In this document: positions 26,581 to 38,392 of the stretch, piece by piece
How positions within the stretch are numbered: position 1 is the stretch's first letter
Layout: every line of letters starts with the position of its first letter
Source: Phosphoribacter sp037045055
GTDB lineage: Bacteria > Actinomycetota > Actinomycetes > Actinomycetales > Dermatophilaceae
Assembly: GCA_037045055.1 (NCBI GenBank)
Contig: JBAOHJ010000001.1
Span: 372,001-436,000 of the forward strand
Length of the DNA: 64,000 nt
Direction: 5' to 3'
Translations under genes and position numbers: made by a program
Notes under the pieces: generated by a model
The model's database searches: none
The model's input: only the letters and a program-made list of their open reading frames with translations
What the model was told of the DNA's origin: nothing

Positions 26581-26969
26581 GCGCCACCGGTCGGCGCGTC
26601 CGTGCGCCGAAGGTCGGTATGCCGCTGGCCGCGGCCCTCGATGTCGTGCTCGTCGTCGCCTTCGCCGCGCTCGGGCGGGCCAGCCATGCCGAGGACGACC
26701 CGGTGCTCGGCGTCTGGGGCACCGCCTGGCCGTTCCTGCTGGGCACCGCGCTGGGCTGGTGGGCGGTGCGGTGGCGCTCCGGTCGGTGGCCGCTGCAGGT
26801 CGGCACCGGCATCCCGGTCTGGGCCGGCACGCTGGTCGTGGGCATGCTCGTGCGGGTGCTCACCGGGGCGGGAACCGCGGCGACCTTCGTCCTCGTCGCC
26901 GGCTGCACCCTGGCCGTGCTGCTGCTGGGTTGGCGGGCGGTCGCCGGCCGGCTGACCCGGCGCCCGTGA
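26577..26969 (+). CDS. DUF3054 membrane protein
   Basis: The 130-residue protein has about four transmembrane helices and the family motif GRASH after the first (AALDVVLVVAFAALGRASH). The GTG at 26577 overlaps the prs stop (GTGA). An ATG at 26619, inside a GTATGCC word, would give a shorter protein that starts directly at the first helix and is an equally good start. The function of DUF3054 is unknown. Coupling to prs suggests they share transcription. Confidence 0.8.
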   Translation: MSATGRRVRAPKVGMPLAAALDVVLVVAFAALGRASHAEDDPVLGVWGTAWPFLLGTALGWWAVRWRSGRWPLQVGTGIPVWAGTLVVGMLVRVLTGAGTAATFVLVAGCTLAVLLLGWRAVAGRLTRRP

Positions 26970-26982
26970 CGTCCAGACCGTT

Positions 26983-27357
26983 TCAGGCCGGGTAGCAGCG
27001 CAGCTCGACGACGTTGCCGTCCGGGTCGCGGACGTACACCGACCGGCCCATGCCCCGCGCCCCGAAGACCTCGACCGGCCCGCGCACGACGTCCAGCTCC
27101 GGCGACGCGGCCAGCGCGTCGAGGTCGGTGGGCTCGAGCACCAGGCAGACGTGGTCGACGTTCGTGCCGGAACGCTCCCCGGCGACCACGTCGATGATCG
27201 TGCCCTCGTCCACCCGCACCGAGGGGAAGCCGACCTCCCCGGCGCGCCACTGGTGCACCCGCTCCGGCGGCAGTCCGAGCACCCCGGCGTAGAAGGCCAA
27301 GGAGCGCTCCACGTCGGCGGTGACGAGGACGAGGTGGTCCAGACCGGTGACCTTCAC
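26983..27357 (-). CDS. VOC-family (glyoxalase/dioxygenase fold) protein
   Basis: The 124-residue protein is one VOC domain made of two beta-alpha-beta-beta-beta units. Likely metal ligands are the histidine in GLDHLVLV, the histidine in NVDHVCLVLE and the glutamate in GNVVELRCY near the C-terminus. I used the GTG at 27357 because the fold starts there; an ATG at 27378 would add seven residues and overlap the -10 of the divergent gene. The reaction cannot be deduced. Confidence 0.8.
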   Translation of the reverse strand: MKVTGLDHLVLVTADVERSLAFYAGVLGLPPERVHQWRAGEVGFPSVRVDEGTIIDVVAGERSGTNVDHVCLVLEPTDLDALAASPELDVVRGPVEVFGARGMGRSVYVRDPDGNVVELRCYPA

Positions 27358-27377
27358 GACCGCCCAGCGTAGCCGCA

Positions 27378-27383
27378 TAGGCT
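27378..27383 (+). promoter_or_regulatory. candidate -10 (TAGGCT) for a leaderless transcript
   Basis: TAGGCT ends 6 bases before the ATG at 27390, so transcription would start at or near the start codon. No ribosome site precedes that ATG, which fits a leaderless mRNA. Confidence 0.4.
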
Positions 27384-27389
27384 GGCGGT

Positions 27390-28025
27390 ATGCCGCGCCC
27401 GGACCCCTCGCTGGTGGACCAGTTCCTCGGCGCCGGGCAGTGCCTCGTCGACCTCGGCGCTCGGGTCCCGGCCGACGCCTGGGACCGCCCGGCGTTGGGG
27501 AGCTGGGACGTGCGGGCTCTGCTCGGGCACGCCGGCCGGGGCCTCTGGACTCTCCTGGACTACCTGTCCACGCCCACCGACCAGGCCCCGGCCATCCACA
27601 GCGCCGCGGACTACTTCGCCGCGGCGGCCGCGCTGGCGGCGGACCCGGGGTTCAACGAGACGATCCGCCGACGCGGCGTGGACGCGGGGGCCGCCCTGGG
27701 CGCCGACCCCGTGGCCACGCTCGGGGTGACGCTGGCCCGGGCCCGCACCGCGCTGGCCGGTCTCGACCACGATCCGGTGATCCCCACCGCGCTGGGGCCG
27801 ATGCACGTGACGGCCTACCTGCCCACCCGCGTCGTCGAGCTCACCGTGCACTCGCAGGACCTGGCTGCGGCGCTGGGCCTCGACGCGGGCCTGCCCGACG
27901 ACGCCGTGCGGACCGCGATGCGGATCTGCGTCGACGTCGCGATCCTCACCGGGCGTGCCACGCTGCTGCTGGGCGCCCTCACCGGGCGGCACGCCCTGCC
28001 GGCCGGTTTCTCGACCGTCCCCTGA
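27390..28025 (+). CDS. maleylpyruvate-isomerase-family (DinB-fold) protein
   Basis: The 211-residue protein has the MDMPI N-terminal four-helix domain. Likely metal-binding residues are the histidine in ALLGHAGRG and the HxxxD-type pair in ELTVHSQDLAAAL. Members of this fold often use mycothiol as a cofactor, which fits the mshC gene in this window, but the substrate is unknown. The ATG at 27390 lies inside a GTATGCC word. Its last codons and stop lie in the first copy of a 51-bp tandem duplication. Confidence 0.8.
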   Translation: MPRPDPSLVDQFLGAGQCLVDLGARVPADAWDRPALGSWDVRALLGHAGRGLWTLLDYLSTPTDQAPAIHSAADYFAAAAALAADPGFNETIRRRGVDAGAALGADPVATLGVTLARARTALAGLDHDPVIPTALGPMHVTAYLPTRVVELTVHSQDLAAALGLDAGLPDDAVRTAMRICVDVAILTGRATLLLGALTGRHALPAGFSTVP

Positions 28026-28111
28026 CCGGTCTGATGGTCGCGCTCCGGTGACCCGCCCGGCTCGACCGTCCCCTGACCGGTCGGATGGTCGCGCTCCGGT
28101 GACCGCCCGGC
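28011..28111 (+). repeat. 51-bp tandem duplication at the end of the DinB-fold gene
   Basis: Copy 1 (28011-28061) and copy 2 (28062-28111) differ by one substitution and one missing C. The stop codon of the upstream gene (28023-28025) is in copy 1. The rest of the 28026-28197 gap shows nothing else. Confidence 0.85.
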
Positions 28112-28197
28112 CCGACCGACCACCCGGCAACCGCCCGGACGGCGGCCTGCCCCGGTCACCCGACCCCAGCCCTGCCCTAGCCGTCAGCCGCTCTGCG

Positions 28198-28458
28198 TCA
28201 GCGCCCTTCGGCGGCCTTGAGCCCCTCGATGGTCTCGATGTAGCGCGCCTTGGCCTGATCCGGGGTGGTGCCCCTGAGCTTGGCCCACGCGTCGTACTTT
28301 GCCCGCCCGACGAAGTCCATCATCCCCGGCCGTTTGCCGGCGACATCGCCCTCGGTGGCCTGCTTGAAGAGCGCGTACAGCGTGAGCTTGACCTGCTGTC
28401 CGGGGTCCTTGGTCAGGGTGTCGACCGCGTCGATGGCGGCCTGGAAGTCGTCGGCCAT
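28198..28458 (-). CDS. acyl-CoA-binding protein (ACBP)
   Basis: The 86-residue protein is a full four-helix ACBP that binds long-chain acyl-CoA in the cytosol. The family signature is plain: LTLYALFKQATEGDV, then KRPGMMDFVGRAKYDAWAKL and the C-terminal RYIETIEGL. ACBP is common in eukaryotes and scattered in bacteria. It lies between the DinB-fold gene (convergent) and the ARC ATPase gene (same strand). The window's beta-oxidation and acyl-CoA dehydrogenase genes are plausible functional partners, but this is inference. Confidence 0.93.
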   Translation of the reverse strand: MADDFQAAIDAVDTLTKDPGQQVKLTLYALFKQATEGDVAGKRPGMMDFVGRAKYDAWAKLRGTTPDQAKARYIETIEGLKAAEGR

Positions 28459-28537
28459 GCCCGCACGCTACCCGGGCACGGCGGACCGGCACACCCCCTG
28501 CGGTCTGCCGGCCGGGGACCGGCCCGGGCGTCGGGGC

Positions 28538-30331
28538 TCAGAGGTACTGGCCGGTGTTCTCCACGGTGTGGATGGAGCGACCCGGCTCGGTGCCGTCCTT
28601 GGTGTTGATGAGGGTGCGGATATAGACGATCCGCTCGCCCTTCTTGCCCGAGATCCGCGCCCAGTCGTCCGGGTTCGTGGTGTTGGGCAGGTCCTCGTTC
28701 TCCTTGAACTCGTCGACGCACGACGCCAGCAGGTGGTCCACGCGCAGGCCCTTGTGCCCGGAGGCGAGGAAGTCCTTGATCGCGCTCTTCTTGGCCCGGT
28801 CCACGACGTTCTGGATCATCGCCCCGGAGTTGAAGTCCTTGAAGTAGAGCACCTCCTTGTCGCCGCCGGCGTAGGTGACCTCCAGGAAGCGGTTCTCGTC
28901 GGTCTCGGAGTACATCCGCTGCACCGAGGCCTGGATCATCGCCTCGACGGTGCGCTCGCGGTCGCCGCCGTGCTCACGCAGGTCGTCCTCGTGCAACGGC
29001 AGCCCGACGGTGAGGTACTTGCTGAAGATGTCGCGGGCGGCCTCGGCGTCCGGGCGCTCGATCTTGATCTTGGCGTCCAGGCGCCCGGGGCGCAGGATCG
29101 CCGGGTCGATCATGTCCTCGCGGTTGGAGGCGCCGATGACGATGACGTTCTCCAGGCGCTCCACGCCGTCGATCTCGGAGAGCAGCTGCGGGACGATGGT
29201 GGTCTCCACATCGCTGGACACGCCGGACCCGCGGGTGCGGAACAGGGAGTCCATCTCGTCGAAGAACACCACGACGGGCGTGCCGTCGGAGGCCTTCTCC
29301 CGGGCCCGTTGGAAGATCAGCCGGATGTGCCGCTCGGTCTCCCCGACGTACTTGTTGAGCAGCTCGGGGCCCTTGATGTTGAGGAAGTAGCTCTTCTCCA
29401 CCTTCTTGCCGGTGCGTTCGGCGACCTTACGGGCCAACGAGGCGGCCACCGCCTTGGCGATGAGCGTCTTGCCGCAGCCGGGCGGGCCGTAGAGCAGCAC
29501 GCCCTTGGGGGCCTTGAGGTGGTGCTCCTTGTAGAGCTCCGGGTGCAGGTAGGGCAGCTCGACGGCGTCGCGGATCGCCTCGATCTGCCGGGTCAGCCCG
29601 CCGATGTCCGCGTAGTCGATGTCCGGGACCTCCTCGAGGACGAGATCCTGCACCTCGGCCTTGGGGATCCGCTCGTAGACGAAGCCCGATCGCGGGTCGA
29701 TGGTCAGGGCGTCGCCGACCCGGATCGAGGCGCCCGCGAGGGATGCGGCGCGGCGGCATACCCGCTCCTCGTCCGCGTGCGCGACGACGAGCACCCGGTC
29801 GTCGTCGAGGACCTCCTTGACCAGGACGACCTCGCCGACCCGCTCGTAGCCGCGGACGGCGACGACGTTGAGGGCCTCGTTGAGCATGACCTCGCGGCCG
29901 GAGACGAGCTCGTCGTCGGCGACGCTCGGGCTCACCGCCACCCGCATCTTGCGACCGGAGGTGAGCACGTCGACGCTGCCGTCGGTGTTGGCCTCGACGA
30001 GCAGGCCGTAGGCGTTGGGCGGCTGGGCCAGCCGGTCGACCTCGGCCTTGAGGTTGACGATCTGGGCGCGGGCGTCCTTGAGCGTGCGCACGAGACGCTC
30101 GTTCTGGCTGCTCAGCGTGCCCATGGAGGTCTGCAGGGAGGCGATCCGGTGCTCCAGCTCGCGCGCGCGCACCGGGTCGAACCGGCTCTGCCGGCGCACG
30201 CGGTCGGCCTCGCCGCCGATCGACTGGGTGTCGACCGCGCCGGGGTCGGGGTGCTCACCCGGGCCCGCGACACGGGCGGGCAACGGCTCGTCGTGGCCCG
30301 CGTGCGGGTCGGTCGGCTGCTCGTCGGCCAT
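28538..30331 (-). CDS. arc: proteasome-associated AAA ATPase (ARC/Mpa)
   Basis: The 597-residue AAA ATPase unfolds pupylated proteins and feeds them to the 20S core. It has an N-terminal coiled coil that binds Pup (about 48-98, ELEHRIASLQTSMGTLSS), two OB-like domains, and an AAA domain with Walker A GPPGCGKT, Walker B VVVFFDEMD and the sensor region GASNRED. The C-terminus ends in GQYL, whose penultimate tyrosine docks the proteasome. An AGGAGG site precedes the ATG at 30331. It is separated from dop by seven unrelated genes. Confidence 0.96.
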   Translation of the reverse strand: MADEQPTDPHAGHDEPLPARVAGPGEHPDPGAVDTQSIGGEADRVRRQSRFDPVRARELEHRIASLQTSMGTLSSQNERLVRTLKDARAQIVNLKAEVDRLAQPPNAYGLLVEANTDGSVDVLTSGRKMRVAVSPSVADDELVSGREVMLNEALNVVAVRGYERVGEVVLVKEVLDDDRVLVVAHADEERVCRRAASLAGASIRVGDALTIDPRSGFVYERIPKAEVQDLVLEEVPDIDYADIGGLTRQIEAIRDAVELPYLHPELYKEHHLKAPKGVLLYGPPGCGKTLIAKAVAASLARKVAERTGKKVEKSYFLNIKGPELLNKYVGETERHIRLIFQRAREKASDGTPVVVFFDEMDSLFRTRGSGVSSDVETTIVPQLLSEIDGVERLENVIVIGASNREDMIDPAILRPGRLDAKIKIERPDAEAARDIFSKYLTVGLPLHEDDLREHGGDRERTVEAMIQASVQRMYSETDENRFLEVTYAGGDKEVLYFKDFNSGAMIQNVVDRAKKSAIKDFLASGHKGLRVDHLLASCVDEFKENEDLPNTTNPDDWARISGKKGERIVYIRTLINTKDGTEPGRSIHTVENTGQYL

Positions 30332-30375
30332 GCGGGCCTCCTTTCGTGGTCACTCGACGATAACCCGCCCCGGCG

Positions 30376-31437
30376 TCATCCCGGGCCAGGCGAGGTGGCG
30401 GTGCGGCGGGCTCGGCGGACCTTCCGCTCCGAGATGGGCCGCTCCCCCAGCGCCTGGGCGGTCCACGCGTCCGCGGCGGTCGGTGTGGCCGGCCCCTGAC
30501 CGTCGGGTATGCCGCGTGGGCTCGCCTGCGCCTCGTCGCCGGCGTCCACACCGGCTCCCTTCGCCGGCCTGCGGGTGCGGGTCGGCGTCTGGACGCCCGG
30601 GGCGAGCCGGCGGGCCGACAGCAAGAAGCCGGTATGCCCGTGCATGCGGTGCTGGGGCCGGACGGCCAGGCCCTCCAGGTGCCAACCGCGCACCAGGGAC
30701 TCCCAGGCGGCCGGCTCGGTGAAGCCGCCGTGGGCCCGCACCGCCTCGGCCAGCCGGGACAGTTGGGTGGTCGTGGCGACGTAGCAGACCAGGACCCCGC
30801 CGGCCAGCAGCGCGTCGCCGACGACCGGCAGGCACTCCCAGGGCGCGAGCATGTCGAGCACCACCCGGTCGACGCTGCCCGGGCGCACCTGGGCCGGCAG
30901 GCTCTCGACGAGGTCGCCGACCACGACCCGCCAGGCCGGGTGGTCCCGGCCGAAGAACGCGTGGGCGTTGCCCTGGGCGATCTCGGCGAAGTCCTCGCGA
31001 CGCTCGAACGAGACCAGCTCGCCCGCCTCGCCGACGGCCCGCAGCAGGGACATCGACAGGGCGCCCGAGCCGACGCCCGCCTCGACGACCCGCGCGCCCG
31101 GGAAGACGTCGCCCATGGCGACGATCTGCCCGGCATCCTTGGGGTAGACCACCGCCGCGCCGCGCGGCATCGACATGACGTAGTCGGCCAGCAGCGGGCG
31201 CAGGGCGAGGAACTGCACCCCGGCCGAGTTGGCGACGACCGACCCGTCCGGGGCCCCGATGAGCTCGTCGTGGGCGAGTCGACCCTGATGGGTGTGGAAC
31301 TCCCGCCCCGGCTCGAGCGTGATGGTGTGCAGTCGGCCCTTGGCGTCGGTCAGCTGCACGCGGTCGCCCACGGCGAACGGACCCCGGCGGCCTTGCCCGC
31401 CACGGGCCGTCGCGCTCGGGCTCTGCTGACCGTCCAT
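30376..31437 (-). CDS. trmI: tRNA (adenine-58-N1)-methyltransferase TrmI
   Basis: The 353-residue enzyme methylates A58 of the tRNA T-loop. It has the N-terminal beta domain (about 20-75) and a Rossmann SAM domain with VVEAGVGSGALSMSLL as motif I and the acidic DRVVLDMLAPWE later. The C-terminal ~75 residues are a low-complexity Arg/Pro/Ala tail, longer than in many homologues. It is upstream of arc on the same strand, with 44 bases between, an order I recall from other actinobacteria. Confidence 0.93.
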   Translation of the reverse strand: MDGQQSPSATARGGQGRRGPFAVGDRVQLTDAKGRLHTITLEPGREFHTHQGRLAHDELIGAPDGSVVANSAGVQFLALRPLLADYVMSMPRGAAVVYPKDAGQIVAMGDVFPGARVVEAGVGSGALSMSLLRAVGEAGELVSFERREDFAEIAQGNAHAFFGRDHPAWRVVVGDLVESLPAQVRPGSVDRVVLDMLAPWECLPVVGDALLAGGVLVCYVATTTQLSRLAEAVRAHGGFTEPAAWESLVRGWHLEGLAVRPQHRMHGHTGFLLSARRLAPGVQTPTRTRRPAKGAGVDAGDEAQASPRGIPDGQGPATPTAADAWTAQALGERPISERKVRRARRTATSPGPG

Positions 31438-31517
31438 CGGCGCAAGTCTAGGTCGACGGCCCGCTCGGCCCGACGATCCAGGGCGCCACTGAGCGGCACC
31501 CGCGCACGCCCAGCGGC

Positions 31518-32660
31518 TCAGCCGCCCCCGAGGGCACGTTGCAGGTCGACCAGGGACACCGTGCCGACCGGCGCACCGGTCGCATCCACGACGAGCACGA
31601 CCTGCGGCACCTGACCGCTGCTCCCGACCGCCCCGGCGATCGAGTCCATCACCGCGTCCGCCCCGTCACCGGCATCCGCGACCACCGTCCACCCCGGGCC
31701 CCCCTGCCGGACCAGCGCCATGGCGGGCACCTGCCCGAGTCGCTGCGGCGGCACCGCGCGCAGCGCCTCGGAGTCGACCAGGCCCACCGGCATCCGATCG
31801 GGCCCGAGCACCACGGCATGGCGCGCCGCCGGCGTCGCGGCCAGCCCGGACATCACGGTGTCGCCGCTGGCGTGCGCGGGCGCGACGACGACCGGGCGCA
31901 GCACGTGTCCCACCCGCACCCGTTCCCAACCCCGACGCGCCCCCCCGGCCGACACGGCCTGACTCGCGCCGACCCAGAGGAACCCCCCCACGAGCATCAG
32001 CCACACCAGCCCGGTGAGGGAGAACCCCTCCCCCCGCAGCAGCGGCAGGACGACGAACCACACCGCGACCCCGACCGTGACGAGCCGCCCGCACCAGCCC
32101 GCGACGAGCATCCCGGTGCCCCGACTGCCGGTCACCCGCCAGACCAGGGCGTCCACGAGGTACCCGCCGTCCAACGGCAGACCGGGCAGCAGGTTGAACC
32201 CGGCGACGAACACGTTGGTGATGAGCACCGCCGCCACGAGCAGGTCGAGCACCGGCACGGTGGTGGCCCGCCCCAGCACCCAGGCCAGCCCGGCGAGGGC
32301 GACGTTCGCCAGCGGTCCGGCGACGGCGACGAGCGCACCGGTGCCCGGCCGCACGCCCTCGCTGTCGTACACCGTGTGCCCGCCCCACAGATCCGCGACC
32401 ACCCGGTCGACTCGGGCACCGACCCGGCGGGCCATGGCCGCATGCCCGGCCTCGTGGGCAAGCACGGACAGCAGCAGCAGGATCGCGTATGCCGCGGCGA
32501 CGGCATACCGGGCCATCGGCGAGCCCCGCAGCGGCACGGTCGGCCCGAACAGGACGACCACCCCGATCGCGACGATCGGCCACGAGCGCCCGAGGTAGAC
32601 CGGGACCCCGCGGACTCGACCCAGCAGCCAGCCGTGCGGGCTGCGGCCCTGCGCGTCCAT
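31518..32660 (-). CDS. site-2 protease family (M50) membrane metalloprotease with CBS pair
   Basis: The 380-residue protein has about six transmembrane helices with the zinc motif HEAGH (residues 69-73) and the second motif NLLPGLPLDGG (about 156-166, ligand D164). Two CBS domains (about 255-378) follow, which usually sense adenyl nucleotides. This is the SREBP-protease-like/Rv-type group that cleaves membrane proteins within the bilayer. It sits upstream of trmI-arc on the same strand, so membrane proteolysis and the proteasome may be coexpressed; substrates are unknown. Confidence 0.9.
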   Translation of the reverse strand: MDAQGRSPHGWLLGRVRGVPVYLGRSWPIVAIGVVVLFGPTVPLRGSPMARYAVAAAYAILLLLSVLAHEAGHAAMARRVGARVDRVVADLWGGHTVYDSEGVRPGTGALVAVAGPLANVALAGLAWVLGRATTVPVLDLLVAAVLITNVFVAGFNLLPGLPLDGGYLVDALVWRVTGSRGTGMLVAGWCGRLVTVGVAVWFVVLPLLRGEGFSLTGLVWLMLVGGFLWVGASQAVSAGGARRGWERVRVGHVLRPVVVAPAHASGDTVMSGLAATPAARHAVVLGPDRMPVGLVDSEALRAVPPQRLGQVPAMALVRQGGPGWTVVADAGDGADAVMDSIAGAVGSSGQVPQVVLVVDATGAPVGTVSLVDLQRALGGG

Positions 32661-32735
32661 GGTCGGACCCTACGTCACCCGACCGCCGCGGACCGCGGCC
32701 CCGGACCGGCCCGGACGCCGCTCGGGCCCCGCCGA

Positions 32736-32749
32736 CCGGACCGGTCCGG
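32736..32749. repeat. 14-bp perfect palindrome upstream of metH
   Basis: CCGGACCGGTCCGG is its own reverse complement. It lies in the 142-base divergent gap between the M50 gene and metH, 54 bases before the metH start. It might be an operator or a small stem; GC-rich palindromes also arise by chance here. No cobalamin riboswitch core was recognised in this gap. Confidence 0.3.
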
Positions 32750-32802
32750 CGGCGAGCCGGCATACTGGTCCCTCCGCCGTCAGCGACCAGAAGGACCGAC
32801 CC

Positions 32803-36630
<3,828 letters not shown>

Positions 36631-36692
36631 CCCGCCGGGTCGGGACGGCAACACGCTGGGGACGAGGCGAGTGCGGTGTCGGCGCGGCGGCA

Positions 36693-36698
36693 TACAGT
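36693..36698 (+). promoter_or_regulatory. candidate -10 (TACAGT) for a leaderless transcript
   Basis: TACAGT fits TANNNT and ends 6 bases before the ATG at 36705, which has no ribosome site. It overlaps a GGCATAC word (36690-36696). Confidence 0.4.
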
Positions 36699-36704
36699 CG
36701 GCGC

Positions 36705-37550
36705 ATGGTCGCTGCGCTGTCGCCGAGCCGGGCCTCGGACTTCAAGCAGTGCCCGCTGCTCTACCGCTTCCGGGTCATCGACCGCCTGCCCGCGCCGCCG
36801 AGCCCGGCCGCGGCGCGCGGCACCCTCGTGCACGCGGTGTTGGAGCGTCTGTTCGACCTGCCGGCCCACGAGCGCACCCCGACGTCGGCGGCCGCCCTGG
36901 TGGCTCCGGAGTGGGCACGGCTGGTGCGCGAGGAGCCCGAGCTCGCCGGGCTGGCGCAGTCCGAGGAGGGCGAGGACCCCGACGCGTGGTTCGCCCAGGC
37001 CGTGTCGTTGGTGCAGCGGTGGTTCACCCTGGAGGACCCGACCCGGTTGGAGCCGGCCGAGCGGGAGCTCTACGTCGAGGCCGAGGTCGACGGGCTCACC
37101 CTGCGCGGCTACGTCGACCGGCTGGACGTGACCCCGGACGGGGCCGTGCGCGTCGTGGACTACAAGACCGGCCGGTCGCCGAGCGAGCTGTTCGAGCGGG
37201 CCAGCCTGTTCCAGATGAAGTTCTACGCCCTCGTGCTCTGGCGTCGCCACGGCGTGCTGCCCCGGATGCTGCAGCTGGTCTACCTCGGCAACGGCGAGGT
37301 CGTGCGCTACGCGCCCGACGAGGCGGACCTGTTGGCCGCCGAGCGCAACATCAAGGCGTTGTGGGCGGCCATCGAGCGAGCCGCACGGACCGGCGACTGG
37401 CGCCCGCGGACCTCCCGGCTGTGCGACTGGTGCGAGCACCGACCGCTGTGCCCGGCGTGGGGGGGCACCCCCCCGCCGCTGCCCGACGACGCCGGGCACC
37501 GTGCCGTGGATCCTGCCGTGGCCGGCGCCGCGCAGCGCGCCGACGACTGA
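36705..37550 (+). CDS. RecB/Cas4-like PD-(D/E)XK nuclease with Fe-S cysteines
   Basis: The 281-residue protein is a RecB-family exonuclease domain. The nuclease core is visible in GYVDRLDV followed by VRVVDYKTGR. Four cysteines arranged as in iron-sulfur members are C16 (FKQCPLLY) and C240, C243, C249 (CDWCEHRPLC). There is no helicase part and no CRISPR array or cas genes nearby, so it is the stand-alone actinobacterial version with an unknown DNA-processing role. It is convergent with a HAD gene with four bases between stops. Confidence 0.87.
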   Translation: MVAALSPSRASDFKQCPLLYRFRVIDRLPAPPSPAAARGTLVHAVLERLFDLPAHERTPTSAAALVAPEWARLVREEPELAGLAQSEEGEDPDAWFAQAVSLVQRWFTLEDPTRLEPAERELYVEAEVDGLTLRGYVDRLDVTPDGAVRVVDYKTGRSPSELFERASLFQMKFYALVLWRRHGVLPRMLQLVYLGNGEVVRYAPDEADLLAAERNIKALWAAIERAARTGDWRPRTSRLCDWCEHRPLCPAWGGTPPPLPDDAGHRAVDPAVAGAAQRADD

Positions 37551-37554
37551 GCGG

Positions 37555-38271
37555 TCAGCGTCCACTGTCCGGGCGAGGCCGGCGGGTGCGCGGGTCCGCG
37601 CCCGCCGCGAGGCGACCCAGGTCGTGGGCCTGCACCCCCAGCAGCGTGGCCAGCTGCACCGCACCGGCGATCACCGGCACCGGCGTGACGTGCGGCACGA
37701 CGATGGTCGGCACCCCGGCGGCGACCGCCGACCGAGCTCCCGGCTCGGAGTCCTCGATGGCCACGCACGCACCCGGCCGCACGCCCAGGCGGTCGGCGGC
37801 CGTGGCGTAGGGCTCGGGATGCGGCTTGCCGTGGGCGATCTCGTCCCCTGCCACGACGACGTCGAGCCACCCGGCGGGGATCGCCCGCTGCAGCAGGTCG
37901 GTGAGCGCGCGATAGGACATGGTCACCGCGGCCGAGGGCACACCGAGGGCGTGCAGCTGGCCGAGCAGCTCGAACGCCCCGGGGCGCCACGGCACGGTGT
38001 GCGCCAGCCGCCGGCCCACCCCGGCCACCAACCGGGCGACGACCTGCTCCGGCGGCAGCGTCACCGGGGTGTGCCGGGCGAGGTACTCCCCCGACCACGG
38101 CAGGGACTGCCCGACCAGCAGCATGGCCTGCTCGTGCGACCACTGCCCGCCGAAGGACTCGACCAGCGCGTGCTCCTCGGCGATCCAGTAGGGCTCGGTG
38201 TCCACGAGCGTCCCGTCGACGTCCCAGAGCACCGCCGCGGGCAGGTCGGGTGCGCACGGACCGCGGGACAC
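37555..38271 (-). CDS. HAD-superfamily hydrolase (phosphoglycolate-phosphatase-like)
   Basis: The 238-residue protein has the HAD motifs in order: LWDVDGTLVDTEP (nucleophile aspartate), the serine/threonine motif AAVTMSYRAL, the lysine in GKPHPEPY and the acidic IEDSEPGARSA. The cap domain after DTEPYWIAEEH is of the alpha-helical C1 type seen in beta-phosphoglucomutase-like enzymes. I chose the GTG at 38271; the frame continues up but without coding character. Substrate unknown. Confidence 0.88.
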   Translation of the reverse strand: MSRGPCAPDLPAAVLWDVDGTLVDTEPYWIAEEHALVESFGGQWSHEQAMLLVGQSLPWSGEYLARHTPVTLPPEQVVARLVAGVGRRLAHTVPWRPGAFELLGQLHALGVPSAAVTMSYRALTDLLQRAIPAGWLDVVVAGDEIAHGKPHPEPYATAADRLGVRPGACVAIEDSEPGARSAVAAGVPTIVVPHVTPVPVIAGAVQLATLLGVQAHDLGRLAAGADPRTRRPRPDSGR

Positions 38272-38351
38272 GGGAGCGCCTTTCGTCCGGGGGCCGTGCC
38301 ACTCTACGGCGCGACCGCCGAGACGACCGCCAGGGGCGCGGCATACCGGCA

Positions 38352-38357
38352 TAGGCT
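38352..38357 (+). promoter_or_regulatory. candidate -10 (TAGGCT) for the PAC2 gene
   Basis: TAGGCT lies just after a GCGGCATACC word and 36 bases before the ATG at 38393. A strong GGAGGTGA ribosome site at 38380-38387 follows, so this transcript would have a leader. Confidence 0.38.
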
Positions 38358-38392
38358 GTCCGACGAGGCGACCCGACCCGGAGGTGACGACG

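Noticed and set aside
28011..28111. 51-bp duplication as an integration attachment site
   Set aside because: The copies are adjacent with nothing between and no integrase in the window.
32661..32802. Cobalamin or SAM riboswitch before metH
   Set aside because: I found no conserved core of either class; only a GC-rich palindrome is present.
36705..37550. Cas4 of a CRISPR system
   Set aside because: The domain is RecB/Cas4-like, but no repeats, cas1 or cas2 are near, and such stand-alone nucleases are widespread in actinobacteria.
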